A stretch of 64,000 nucleotides of DNA from Anaeramoeba flamelloides (taxonomy: Eukaryota; Metamonada; Anaeramoebidae). The stretch lies in the NCBI GenBank assembly GCA_027625915.1, contig JANTQA010000020.1:744001-808000 (forward strand), in the 5' to 3' direction. Of this stretch, positions 25,250-36,839 are shown in pieces; the first letter of the stretch is position 1, and each line of letters starts with the position of its first letter. The notes beneath the pieces were generated by a model. It was given only the letters and a program-made list of their open reading frames with translations, was not told the DNA's origin and ran no database searches. The translations under genes and the position numbers were made by a program.

Positions 25250-28070
25250 TGGACAAATATTACTTGGATTACATAACTTATTCAAGGGTGATTTTCTCCA
25301 TTATTTTACTGTTTTCACCTAAAAACGTAGTCCTTTAACTAAAAAAAATCTTCAAGTAAATTTAATATTAAGTTTGTAAACAATTTTACCTCCTCTTGGA
25401 ATTGATAAAAGGTTGAAAATTTTGATTTCCACAAAAGTAAACTTACTTTTAAAGATATTTTCCGAAATGAATTATTGTTGTTAAAAGTTTGATAAATTTC
25501 CGTTATTTTTGAAAAGTTTAAAATTCGAGAAATTTTGAAATTATTTTCTTAAAAATTATTTTCTTAGAAGAAGAAAGAAATCTTATTATCTTTATACTAA
25601 GGGTACAAAAATACACTTAAAAAATTAAACCACCAAGTTCTAAAATAGCCCAATTAAAAAAAAATACTTATTTTCAGAAAAAATTCAATAATTATTTTAA
25701 ATTTGAAAAAATATATTTTTTTATTCATATAACAGTTCAGTTCAATTTTTTCTTTTTATTGAACAAAAAAATAAGAGAAAAAAAACCAAACAATCAAATA
25801 CAAAATTTTACCGAAAACATTTTTTTTAAAACCTGGAAAATTCAACATAAATTAAATTTCATACGAAATAGTCCAATTTTTTTTTATTATATTTTGGGTG
25901 AAAACCAAATATTTCTTGTGTATAGAACTTAATATTAAAATCGAAATTTTTTTATATAATAGATAACTTCAATTTATAAAAATATTTATTTTCAAATTTT
26001 TATTTTTAAGGTGCCAATGATTTTGAAATATAAACACCATTTCACTCAAAAATCCCCAGTCAAAAATGAAAAAGTCACTTTATTTTTAAGAATCAACCAA
26101 ACTTAGATTGTTTAGAAATACCAGAAATAATAAAATTCTTATAAGAGCCCATAATTATAAAAGAAACCCCTGAACAAACCATAAATTTTAAAAAAAAAAA
26201 AAAATGTTAAAAAAATTTTTGGGCCCCATTCATTGGAACGTCTCGTGCAAAATTCTCAATTTCTTTAGGAAATTAAAATAGTTGATAATACAATTTTTTA
26301 CTTGTAAAGGTATGAATTTTAAAAGAACGTACAAAGTTTAACTTTTCTTAATGTTTATTTCGTTTTTTCAAACATTTTTTTTTTTCAAAGTTAATTTTTA
26401 AAAAAAAAAAAAAAAAAAAAGCAAAAAACAAAAAAATCAAAATTTTACAAAATGAGAAAAAATGATTTTGATCTAAAAATTGAAAATTTTAGTTTGATAA
26501 AAGTAATGAATTAAACTCATAGAATGTCTTCCATTTCTTCAATAAAACTGGGCCCCTTTGACTGAAAAAGAGTTTAGTTAATATTCTAAAGAAATTCTTC
26601 AAAATTTGATTATTTATAATTAATAACTAATAATCCAATTTTCATTTTTTTGGTGGGTTATTAACAACAAAAAGATTAAATTTATCAAAATATTTTACAA
26701 TTATTTCCGAATTTTTTATAGATTTTCAACAAATAAAACTAATTCAAATGAATAATTCTAATAATAAAAAAAAAAAAATAGTTAATATCAAATACCAAAT
26801 TAATATAATAATACCTTTTTTCTACTCTAAATATTTAAAAAATAATATTTCCATATCATAAAAATTTCAAGAAATTTCATATAAGCTGAATTTTAAAAAT
26901 AGGGGCAGATTTTTCATCATATAAAAATTTTTTTAACTTTATTTTTTTTTTTTTGAATAATAATGTATTTTACTAAAGTGTTTAGAGATAATAACTGATA
27001 TAGATTAATAAAGAAAAATATAGTGTAATCATTTTATATTTTCTTTACAAACGAAACAAGTAAAAAATAATATTAAAAAAGTTTGCTCCTAATTTTGAAA
27101 TTGGGCTTATAATTGTGATAAACATAGATGATCAATTTTTTTAGTTATCAAGGTTTCAAGATTTTGGTTTATTTTTATTGTATTTTTAAAATAAGATTAA
27201 AAGCCCAATGTTATTTGGCCATACAAACTCTTGGAATTTACTAAAATTGAGAGTTTTTTCAATTATCAATTATTTTTTTTATGAAAAATTTTATGTAAAA
27301 AAAGTATTTTCATGAAGAATTAAAAATTAAGCCAAATAATGAAGAGGTAAATATTTCAAATGTTACAGATCAAGATCCATAAATAAATGTTTTTTTTTTT
27401 ACATTTTTTTACTGGTCAATTTTTTCATTTTTTTTTTTTTGATATGTAAATATATTATACTGGGGGATCTTCCATTGTCGTATTTATTAAAATATGACTT
27501 TATTTGGTGATTGAAACGACTTTAATAATTCAATTTCGAAACAACTAAATGGTGGTACTCAAAATTGATAAAATGTATATACTTTCATAAATAAAAAATA
27601 AAATAAAATTTTCAAAAAAAAAATGGAAAATTAGTTCAAAAACAAACAAAATCTTTAAAATAATGATAGATCCTTTTTAAAATTTTGGGGACTTTTTGAA
27701 AACTTTAAACCGTTTGTCTTTTATTAAAAAAGTGAAAACTTTTTCAGAATTGAAACTTTTATCAAGTTTTATGTTTTAGTAAAAGTGAGGGATCAGCCTT
27801 TAAACATGATACCGGGGATGGAGTCTGAAAGAAGGCACTTGTTTTTAAAAAAGTCAACACTCTAGATGAAAACAATCAACATTTTTATCCTCCTGTATAC
27901 TCATTACGCGGATAGTTTCTATTTGGTCATGAAAATGATAATATTATTTTTTTACTTTCATATTTTAATTATTTTTCTTCTTCTCTTTTTTTATTTGATA
28001 AATTTTCTTTTATTACTCCTTTCTCTAAATAAATAAAATAAACAATCAACTTTTTAAAAAAGTTTTCATT
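25250..28070. repeat. R family, longest copy (R1)
   Basis: About 2.8 kb collinear with 58550-60520 and 61915-64000. Marker blocks in order: AGAAGAAAGAAATCTTATTA (~25565), AAAACCTGGAAAATTCAAC (~25830), ATTAATAACTAATAATCCAA (~26615), GATCAA-TTTTAT-TTTATTTTTATTGTATTTTTAAAATAAG (~27130-27195), CAAATGTTACAGATCAAGAT (~27358) and TTTCTCTAAATAAATAAA (~28020). The last part also recurs at 35440-35600 and 52550-53000. No terminal repeats or intact gene seen, so the class of the element is unknown. Copies are strongly diverged, hence old. Confidence 0.6.
27785..27960 (+). pseudogene. Broken coding remnant inside R1, family unknown
   Basis: A G+C-richer patch whose plus-strand translation is protein-like but interrupted (fragments such as KALVFKKVNTLDENNQHF and YPPVYSLRG). 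The last ~40 nt recur at 35445-35490. This suggests the R family once carried, or captured, a gene. The protein family is not recognised. Confidence 0.3.
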
Positions 28071-28150
28071 CTCGCAAAATAATAAATAAAAACAAAAAAA
28101 AAAAAAAAAAGTAATCACTTTTTTAAAATGACTATAAAAAATATTTATTC

Positions 28151-29620
28151 TTATTTTTCTTCATTAAGAAGAGTTTTTAAATTTTTAATTTTCTCATTTA
28201 TAGTTGTAGTTATTTTTAAACTAAACTCTTCTTGGTGTTTTTGTAATATTTTTTCAAATTCTTCTACATAATCACAATCATCGTCTTTATTATCAAATTC
28301 GTCGACATCATCGTTTTCATCACTGACTTCAACGTCATCATCAAATTCATCGTCTATATCTAATTTTTTTTCGATTTTTTCATTTTCATTAATTTTATTA
28401 TCACCTAACTTCACAATTTTTAATTGTTGAAGGCTTTTTGATAATTCTTTTATTTGGTCTTTTTCAAATTTTTTATATTCTGGATTAAAAATTTTTTTAT
28501 TTGTTTGGGTATTATTGCTGTTGTTATTATTGTCATTGTCATTGTCATTGTCATTGTTATTGTTATTGTTAATTTTTTTTTTTTCAAGATAGATCTTTTT
28601 GATCATTTCAAGTTTTGAATCCAGTTTTGGAGCAGTCATTGAAGTGAGTAGTGAAAGGTCTATTCCATCAAACAAAGAGTTGGTATCAAAATTTTCACCA
28701 TTATTTTGCATGATACTTTCAAATTCTTTTTTCATTTGCTCCTCATATTCGAGTTGATCTAAATCATATCCAAAAGAAGGGAAGGGTTGTTCGTTTCCGA
28801 ATTCCATTGGGACTGAATTCAGAGAAAGTTGACTATTCTGGGTTACCGTTGACTTGTTGTTATTTGTATTCTGTGTAAGTGATTCTAAATTCTGATTTTT
28901 TTGGTTTTCATTTTGAATCTCGATTTGAGTTTCATTGTTTAAGAGATTTCGATTTTCGTTTACAGAGACATTTTCTTTTTGGTTGACACTTTGTTCAAAG
29001 TTTTGTTCTTGTCCTTGTAGATTTCTTAATTTTATTTTTAATTTTTTGTTTTGGTTCGAAAACCTTTTAATCTTTTGTCTGTACTTTGTATTTGTTTCGC
29101 GCAAGTCAAGAACCAATTCGTGGGTTTGTGTTCTTTCTTCATTTAGTGCATCGACCTTGGCGGTTTGGACAATGTTTTCAACAGAAAGCTTACAAACCTC
29201 TTCTTCTAAGAGCTTGACATACTCATCGATGGTTAGGTTCTTTTGCTTTGTTCTGAGCTCACGAAGGGTTAACTCAAAAACTTGCTCTTCGAGTTTTGTT
29301 TTGTTTTGATCGTTCCAATTCCTTTCTTTAAAGCTTGGATTTATTTTTTTTCTTTTTGTGATCTTTCGAGAACGTTTTCTTGGGCGATACTCCCTTTCCA
29401 CTAAATGCTCCTGAACGTTTGTCATTTCGATTTCTTCTTGTAGTTCCTTATTGTTTGTTGTTGTTGTTTGAAAAGGTGTTTCGATGGGTGATGTTAAGGG
29501 AGAAGAGTAGTCGTTTATCATCTCATCAGATCGTGGTGTTAAATCAGATCGTAAAAGTTCATCAAAGTTTGGTGAATTTAAGCTGACAGGACTTTTTTCT
29601 TGTAAGTTTAATTCTGTCAT
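28151..29620 (-). CDS. Coiled-coil, bZIP-like acidic protein
   Basis: Single exon, 489 residues from the ATG at 29620. A Ser/Thr/Pro-rich N-terminus (1-55) is followed by a basic stretch at 78-92 (YRPRKRSRKITKRKK, a likely nuclear localisation signal) and then a long coiled coil, ~107-205, with leucine spacing (LTIDEYVKLLEEEVCKLSVEN). Gln/Asn-rich and then Asn/Asp homopolymeric segments follow (NNNNNND with DNDND repeats, ~350-370), and an Asp/Glu-rich C-terminal region (~425-460). The arrangement resembles a bZIP transcription factor of amoebae, but the residues before the zipper lack the canonical N-x7-R signature, so DNA binding is uncertain. It could instead be a structural nuclear coiled-coil protein. 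Confidence 0.65.
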   Translation of the reverse strand: MTELNLQEKSPVSLNSPNFDELLRSDLTPRSDEMINDYSSPLTSPIETPFQTTTTNNKELQEEIEMTNVQEHLVEREYRPRKRSRKITKRKKINPSFKERNWNDQNKTKLEEQVFELTLRELRTKQKNLTIDEYVKLLEEEVCKLSVENIVQTAKVDALNEERTQTHELVLDLRETNTKYRQKIKRFSNQNKKLKIKLRNLQGQEQNFEQSVNQKENVSVNENRNLLNNETQIEIQNENQKNQNLESLTQNTNNNKSTVTQNSQLSLNSVPMEFGNEQPFPSFGYDLDQLEYEEQMKKEFESIMQNNGENFDTNSLFDGIDLSLLTSMTAPKLDSKLEMIKKIYLEKKKINNNNNNDNDNDNDNNNNSNNTQTNKKIFNPEYKKFEKDQIKELSKSLQQLKIVKLGDNKINENEKIEKKLDIDDEFDDDVEVSDENDDVDEFDNKDDDCDYVEEFEKILQKHQEEFSLKITTTINEKIKNLKTLLNEEK

Positions 29621-31719
29621 CAAACGTATTTCAAATGCTGTTATTTTTCTTTTGGTTGTAAAGGAGAAGAAAAAGAGAAGAAGGGTTGTTGTGTTTTTTT
29701 AAAAAATAAAAAAGAAATTTGTGAGAAAAAATAAATTTTTTATAAATTAAACATTATAACTAAGAACTTAAAAAATACCTGGTGGGCTTTGTTTACTGGA
29801 TAATTTTTAGTATTTTTATTTTATTTTATTTTTTTTAAATACTTGTTTTTTAAACATTCCAATATAACTCAAAAATTGAGTTAATTCCAGAAATTCAAAT
29901 TATTTAGATTCAGCAACTTAAAATTTCTGAATGTGAAAAGTTTGTTTTACAAAAAAAAATTATTTGTTTTTCTCTTTTTTTATCACTCTTTTTTTTGAAA
30001 GTTAAATTTTTTCCAAATGTTAATCTTAAAAACAATTTAATAACAACTCATACTTTAAAATACCATCTTTCAACGAGATTTTTTGATTTACAAATCAAAA
30101 ATAATTCAAAATAGGATTTAAAAAAGGAATGGAACAAATCGTTTGAAAACTTTTTGAGTAATACAATTCAAAAGGCTGGTTTACTGTTAATTACCAAATA
30201 AAAGATCAAAATTTTCCTTCAGCTTTTCCAAAAACAGAAACTTTTCAAGAATGAAAACAAATCATCAAAAGACCATAATTACAAAATGTTGAAAATGAAA
30301 AATTTAAGCTTCTTTTCAGAATTAAAAGATTGAAATTTTCCAGGATTTGCTAAAATCTTTTTTTGGAAAGCTGAACGAAAATTTTGTGCCATTAATTTTG
30401 AAACTAATTGTATCAGAAAACTTTTTATTAAAGACAAATATAGAAAATTCAGTGAAAAGTTTGTCCCATTTAGAATTCAAATACCAGTGGTAACATTTGT
30501 GAAACTTTTTTACAGGTATTATCTTTATAAAAGAGTTTTCAGAAGTGTGTTGTAATTTGTGGTTCTATTTGAAAAGGGAAATTGAAAATTCAGTGAAAAT
30601 TTCTTTCCTTTTTGAAATTGAAATATCAGTATAAAAAGTGTGTTTCTTTTTATCGAAGATCTCTACATTCATAGATCAAAGAAACTGACAATAAACCCTA
30701 AGTGAATATGGTATTGATTTCTTCAAGTTCTATGATTATTTAAAAAGAAATTCCAAAAAAAAAGGATCAAATTGAAAATTTTTATCAAAAAATAGAGTAA
30801 ATTTTTCATAAATTTTTAGCCCACACAAACAATAAATCACTAAAAAAATAGAGAAAAATAGGAAAAATTTTTACCAAACTTCCTTTCTAATTTGTTATAT
30901 ATACTCAAAACATCAAGTATTTCACTTACAAAATTGATTTGAACTTGGGTATACTATTGGTAGTGGTTAGAAGTTTAATTGTACTAAGAAGAAAAAAAAA
31001 TATAGTTTTTATTTTGAAACACAGAACTATAGTTGCTGGAACCACATTATTTTGATCAGATTTCTTTTTCAAAAAATTTGGGTTTTCTCTGTATGAAAAA
31101 CTGTTGAAAAGTGCACCTTTTTTGTTTATTTAAGAACTCAACGGGAATAAGTGATTTTTCAAATAGAACTGGTCGAAATTAACCCACTTTTACAAAAAAA
31201 CTTATTTATTCTATACGTTAACAATAAATTTTTTTAAGTTCATCAAACTTTTTGATCAAGATTCAATCTCTTGGAAGTGCACTTTAATTTTGCACGATTC
31301 CCTTATTCATAGTACCTATTGAGATAGAATGGCCTTGGTATTTTTTATTCTTTTGGGTACAACAAAGGGTAATGGGGAAAGAAATCAACTGAAAGTATAT
31401 TTGGTGCAAATTTTTGATTTTGTTTCTTGGGGTTTTTAATTAGAAACTGTCCAATGTCTTGACTACACTTGTTCTTTCATTTTTCTTTTCTTCTCGTCCG
31501 TGAGAGAATTTTTAAAAAAAAGGATGTGATTTAAATCGTACTTTTCAAACGAATAGCCTAAAATGGAGCTTACCTTTTTTGGGAGAACTTACAAAAAGAA
31601 AAGATACAGAAATTGCACCACCAACCTAAATATCTGAGAAAATCATTTCAAATGAAAATCTTGATCATTTCTTTAACAAACTTTTATCTTTTATTTTTCA
31701 ATTTTTTTTGTTTCTCGAG
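29621..31719. other. Intergenic, no gene seen
   Basis: Holds a MITE-C copy (30207-30386) and, at 30420-30640, two loosely repeated blocks ending in CAAATACCAGT or AAATATCAGT. Otherwise A/T-rich with no coding signal. Confidence 0.55.
30207..30386. repeat. MITE-C copy 2
   Basis: 180 bp with ends CAAAATTTTCCTTCAGCTTT and GAAAGCTGAACGAAAATTTTG, matching 15410-15585 over most of its length (for example TTTAAGCTT-AATTAA and ATTGAAATTTT). Degenerate relatives of the ends are visible near 5350, 44870 and 58265. Confidence 0.7.
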
Positions 31720-32235
31720 ATGTGCTTTCAAGATTTTGATTTTTCTAATTTTTGGGAGAGTAATGAATACTCACAAAACAACTACGTTTCTGACAACTTT
31801 ACTGAAGAAGCGATTGAGCATGTTGAAAAACAAACAGGGTACAAACTTCCAGAATCGTATATTGAATTACTCCGAAACCAAAACGGTGGTATCCCAAAGA
31901 ACCTTGACTTCCCAACAACAAAAAGAACTTCTTGGGCTGACAACCACATCCGAATTACAGGGATCTTTGGTATCAGCGTTGTTGAAAATTATAAGAAGCA
32001 TTTACCAAGGAACTCATTGGAATGTATCAGTGAGTGGAAATACCCTAATGTTGGGATTTATTTTGCTGACACTCCTACAGCAGGACATACGATGGTGTGC
32101 TTATATTACAAAAACTGTGGGGAAAACGGTGAGCCACAGGTTGCCTTTATTGACGAAAGATCTAGAACTATTGTGATCGTTGCCCAAAGTTTTGAAGAAT
32201 TTATCAAGGGCTTAACAACTGTTGAAGATTTATAG
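31720..32235 (+). CDS. SMI1/KNR4 (SUKH) family protein, bacterial type
   Basis: Single exon, 171 residues from the ATG at 31720 (MCFQDFDFSNFWESNEY). A single SUKH domain covers nearly all of it: ESNEYSQNNYVSDNFTEEAI, then GYKLPESYIELLRNQNGGIP (the family's hallmark YKLP-SYI-L---QNGG), TSWADNHIRITGIFGI, YPNVGIYFADTPTAGHTMVC, CGENGEPQVAFIDE, and SFEEFIKG at the end. In bacteria this class acts mostly as immunity proteins against contact-dependent or polymorphic toxins; the fungal Smi1/Knr4 branch regulates cell-wall synthesis. The compact domain with TSWA and PTAGHTM motifs looks like the bacterial single-domain type rather than fungal Knr4. No toxin or other bacterial gene is adjacent. A foldback element begins 182 bp after the stop. 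Codons and intron absence are compatible with lateral acquisition, but that is inference. Confidence 0.88.
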   Translation: MCFQDFDFSNFWESNEYSQNNYVSDNFTEEAIEHVEKQTGYKLPESYIELLRNQNGGIPKNLDFPTTKRTSWADNHIRITGIFGISVVENYKKHLPRNSLECISEWKYPNVGIYFADTPTAGHTMVCLYYKNCGENGEPQVAFIDERSRTIVIVAQSFEEFIKGLTTVEDL

Positions 32236-32417
32236 TAAGGGATTAACTTTTCACACCATAGCAGAAGAAAATTAGGCTATGCTGTGGTTGTGGGCACCTT
32301 TCCGCGCTATCTCTCATTCAGTTCAGGTGACTTAAAAATTCTAAATAATTACTATTTGTTGAAAAATAAATTGATAAAAAAAATAGTTCTTTTTTTTTTT
32401 TTTTTGATTACCCATTA

Positions 32418-32855
32418 CTGTTGAGAGAAAAATGTTGGAAACAGAAAAATGGTTGGACACAATTTTTAATTGGGAACATTAGTGAAAATTGAAAATCAAA
32501 TCCTATAACTAGGCGAATTTTATATAAATCCAGGTTTAAGTGTGTCAAAAGTTCATTAATCTGTGATGTGTGTAGAATACTCATTTGAATGGTTAATAAC
32601 TAAAGTAGATCATGCTATTTTAACAAAAATCCAAGTTTTAGTAAAGTTTACTATTAATTCTTAAAATGGTAATTTTTAAACTTGCTTTAGATTATAAGAG
32701 AGAAGGTTTTGAAAAAGTAGAATTACATTAGTCCTTATTCTAAGAAGTAGATTATTGTTATTTTCTTTAGTTATTTCACAAAAGGATAGAAATTAAAAAT
32801 CATTTTCAGTAATGTTCCCAATTAAAATTGCTGTCCAACATTTTTCTCTCAACAG
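32418..32855. repeat. MITE-B-related foldback next to SUKH gene
   Basis: 438 bp with terminal inverted repeats beginning CTGTTGAGAGAAAAATGTTG and running inward to AATTGGGAACATTA. The inner motif TTGGGAACATTA is shared with the ends of the element at 55462-55857. The left end carries an extra 18-nt near-duplicate (AGAAAAATGTTGGA/AGAAAAATGGTTGGA) that the right end lacks. No coding capacity. No clear target duplication. Confidence 0.75.
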
Positions 32856-34009
32856 ATATTAATAAGTGAACAAAATTAACAATATCTTCTTTATGCTCAT
32901 GAGTTTTTAAGAAATACATAATTTTTATCTTGGGGAAACTTCACCATGTTGAATGAACTTGTAGTTCTACCCCCTAATTTACTTTATTTCCTTTAAGGGA
33001 CTAGTCTCTATTAATATTTTTTACCTAAATTTAATAGAGCGAGAGAAAATTTTTTGTCAATTACTTCGATTTGAAAGACCCTGTTTATTTTCATATTAAA
33101 CATATTTCTAGATAAGGAATCCTTATTTAGAAACTTGATCAAAAAAAAAAAAAAATAATAGAGAATAAACCCTTAAGAATATACTATTATTTTCCAATTA
33201 ATAAATGAAATTTTTTATTTCAATTTCCAATATGTCTATTAATTATTATTGTTACAATCATATTAGCAGAGTAAAAACTTTATCTTAGAGTTAACTACCA
33301 CAGTTTAATTAAATCTCTAAAAAAATCATTTCTAAAAGATGTTGTATGAATCTTTGGATTTTCTTCAACTTATAAACTAAATAAATATTTTGGGATGTGA
33401 ACTAAAAATTTTTCATTTTTTAATTGAAAAATAATAGCACTATAATTTTTTGTTGAATAAGATCTTTTATACGATAATTATCATTTACTAAAAAACAGTT
33501 CAGTACCATTTTTTCTTGGAAATTTTAATATAACCTAAAAACGAAAAGGAAAATCAATTAAAAGAACAAACACATTAACTTACAAGAATAATCCATTCTA
33601 TATTACAGTAGGAAACGATCAAATATTCTCCGAAAATACCCGAAAATTGAAAATACCAGAAATTTTTATAAACCCTAAAAACACTTTTTGAACAACTTTT
33701 AAGAAACCCTCGTGCCAATATTACTCATGTTTAAATGCAGATTTGGAATTTTATTGTAGAAAAAAATTTTTTGATCTGAAAATATCAAGAATTCAAAAAA
33801 AATAAAATTTAGTGAATACTATTCAACCCATTTTGTGTGAAAGGGATTGGTATCTTATATAACGGTAAAATTTCTGTTCATTTCGAAATAGTATTAACAA
33901 ATGAGAGAAAATGTACCTGTAAAAAATTTTTCTAATTGTATATTATTACCCATAATTTTTTAATCTTAACACCAATTCAAAAATAACCGAGTAATATCTA
34001 ATCATTCAT

Positions 34010-34230
34010 ACAGACCCATACCCTTCCCAAGGTGACCCAAGCTAAACCTTATTTTAACCCCCCCCCCCCATTTTATAAAAAAAACTAGTTTAACCAAAAC
34101 ACACAAACACACACAATGCTGAAACTAAAACAACCCATACCAAAACCCAAGAATACATATACACTTACCCTAATAAGTACCAACAATTACTCAAATACAC
34201 TCAAAAAGCACCAAAAACTCTTTATACGGT
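34010..34230. other. G-poor, AC-rich patch with C run
   Basis: About 220 nt in which the plus strand has almost no G, with a nine-C run near 34066 and many ACCC/AAACC/ACAC words. No open frame or known telomere repeat was identified. Confidence 0.5.
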
Positions 34231-34414
34231 CTTAAAGTAGAAAATTCAAAAAAATATATTTTATCTGAAAGTTAAATTGTTATTTTACCGTTAAATTGAG
34301 TATATTGACACTAGAGTTTCTTAGAAGTTGTTCATAATGTGTTTTTTCGTGGTTAAAATTATTTTGGGTATTTTCCATTTTTAGGTATTTTCAAGAATAT
34401 TCCAAACACACATA

Positions 34415-34609
34415 CAGTCAGTTCGAATTTTAAGACACAAACTTTAACGAAATTTAAGGCATGAAAAAATTTCAAATTAAAGTACATTTTTTTGGAATTT
34501 TTATTCACAAATTATTTTAATTAGAATCTGAATTTTATGCCTTAAATTAAGATTTTTATTTTTCCTTGGTTTTTGTTGAAAGTTTGTGTCTTAAAAGTGG
34601 AACACACAG
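34415..34609. repeat. MITE-A copy
   Basis: 195 bp, flanked by TA (34413-34414 and 34610-34611). The left end is CAGTCAGTTCGAATTTTAAG and the right end is TTAAAAGTGGAACACACAG. Palindromic as in the other copies. Confidence 0.8.
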
Positions 34610-35129
34610 TAATAAAATCCACAAATTTGTCACTTTTAGAGGAGAAAAACTAATTTCAACATTTTCTAGTCTTCTCAAAAATTGTCAAAAAGGTTCAAAA
34701 TTTAAATAATAAATTTTTATTTTGAAAATTCAAAAGTTTTATTCACTAAAATAGTAAAAAGCATTTCATCTATATTTTCAAGATAAAAATGAATCAAAAA
34801 ATTATATTCAAGCGAATATAATTTGGGTACATCTTATTATTAACTTTGCTTCTTCCAGAAAAACTGAACAAATTCCCCAATATCAATTATTTTTTTTTAT
34901 AATTGACCTTTGAAGAATAAATAAGAAACAAATAGAATAATCTATATTGAGAAATATTTGATATATTTATGAATTAAATATAACCAATTTAAATATTTTC
35001 TAAAAAATTGATAAACCAAATGTCTTAGGTAACCCTATTTTTAGAAAACAACGATGTGCATTTTGATCTTAAATTCCTGATCCAAGAAAATCATAATAGA
35101 AATAAATTTGAATTATTTAGAATAATTTC

Positions 35130-35285
35130 AACCTTTTATCAATTCGGGCACTGAGTTCTCCACCCAGAGACTCGTGGAATACCAATTATTAATCACACAT
35201 TGTGTAATTTTTATCTGTAATAAATAATATTTCTATCTGTTTTTTGCTCCTCTTGTGTATTCTGGGGACATGTCGTTGAGTGCCT
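35130..35285 (-). other. Interrupted coding-like island
   Basis: G+C-richer patch. The minus-strand frame gives protein-like runs (LGTQRHVPRIHKRSKKQIEI and HESLGGELSARIDKR) interrupted between them. Family not recognised. It abuts the palindrome at 35289. Confidence 0.2.
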
Positions 35286-35288
35286 AGC

Positions 35289-35356
35289 TTTTTTTTAATT
35301 TGAGAAATAAAAAGAAAATTTCGAAAATTTCTTTTTATTTCTCAAATTAAAAAAAA
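35289..35356. repeat. 68-nt near-perfect palindrome
   Basis: Eight T, then AATTTGAGAAATAAAAAG, is mirrored without a loop by CTTTTTATTTCTCAAATT and eight A; only the central few bases mismatch. Preceded by GAGTGCCTAGC, similar to the GAGTACCTAGG before the palindrome at 21985. Confidence 0.9.
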
Positions 35357-36839
35357 TCTTAAAGCGGTTTTCCCGAATTAGAAAGGATTTAGTAAAATCA
35401 AGGGTTTTACTCAATTCTTTCAAACCCTGGAAAACCTAACGACAGTGGATAGGTTCTACCTGGTCATGAAAATGATAGTATTATTTGTTATATAAATATA
35501 TTAATTAATTTTCTTTTTCTCTTTTTTTTTATTTGATAAATTTTCTTTAATTGCCCATTTCTCTAAATAAATAAATTAATTCAACCTTTTTAACTACACT
35601 AATACAATGAAGTTTTTTTACTTGATAACTATCCACCTTAAATTTAAAAAAAAATTGCTAAAGGATGAAGAATTTGAAGAAAAAAGAAAAAATCTAAAAA
35701 AATGATTTTAAATTTGAAATTTATAAAATAAATTTTTTCTTCTAATTCCTTCAAGCCGTTTTAACACAGTTAAACCATCACACATTACACACAGTAACTC
35801 TAAAACAGTTTATGAAACATGGATTATTTATCCCTTCATTTATTAAGTACTCCATTTTCAACAGAAAAAGGTGGAATGTGTATAAAGAAAGTATACAGTA
35901 CAGAGATCAATAATCCCAATTATATTTAGATACGGGTATTTGATCTACAAGAAAAGGGAGAAAGATGAACTTTTTACAATTTTCGCCTTTTTTGATCCTT
36001 TCATAATTTCATTTGAATATTTTATCATTTCCATTTGAAATCATATAAACAAAAAATAATTCCTGTGGACAATCTAGCCATTTTTTAACAATTTCTTTTA
36101 CGAGTTTGAAATATTTAAAAAAACTGTATTTGTACTTGGAAATTATTTAAATCCATATATTTTTCAATAATTTCATTCAAAGATCTGTTTATTTAATTTC
36201 TTTTTGTGTATATTTTTAACTTCTATACAAGTATTTTTTTGTCCAATCTCTTCAAAATCTATTTTCTTTTTGAGAATTGAAAGTAAAAAAAAACAATAAC
36301 CCAACACATTTTCAAGTGGAAACACAATCCATAACAATAAAAAAAATATAATTATATGAATTTGATAATTATGTAAACCAAATTCTTCAAAAATGTTTAA
36401 ATTTCTAATACTATTTAAATCAAATTAACGCCTTAAAAATTAAAATTAAAAAACTGTTTTAATATTCCCCCTTTATTATATATATTTATACATATATATT
36501 AAACTTTCATAGAAATAATTTTATATTAACAATTAAAAAAATGTTAAATGGATCTTATTGGGAAAAGAAAAAATAAATATTAAAAAAACGATTTTATTTT
36601 TTTACAATTTTATTAAAATCTCCACCAAAGATATAAAAACAAAAAAAGACCTGATTAACAAAAACATTTTATTTGTTTTTTTTTTTTTTCACTGATAAAA
36701 AAAAAATTAAAATTTTGTTTTAATACCTCCGCAAACGCTAAAAGGAGAAAAAACTAGAAAAGGTTAACGATTAAATTATTATCAAAATTTAATTTTAAGA
36801 TACTTTTTTTTTTATTTTTTTAAAGGAGGTTAAATTATT

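Larger units (their letters stand above)
32236..36839. other. 4.6-kb intergenic stretch
   Basis: Contains a G+C-richer tail directly after SUKH (32236-32335, unexplained), a MITE-B-related foldback (32418-32855), a MITE-B fragment near 33540-33620, an AC-rich patch (34010-34230), MITE-A (34415-34609), a coding-like relic (35130-35285), a long palindrome (35289-35356) and the end of an R copy (35440-35600). No intact gene. Confidence 0.6.

Noticed and set aside
28935-29586. Plus-strand frames over the bZIP-like gene
   Set aside because: Antisense shadows of a long gene with biased codons.
31613-32176. Second plus-strand frame overlapping SUKH
   Set aside because: Begins at a non-ATG codon, and the overlapping frame has the complete SUKH domain.
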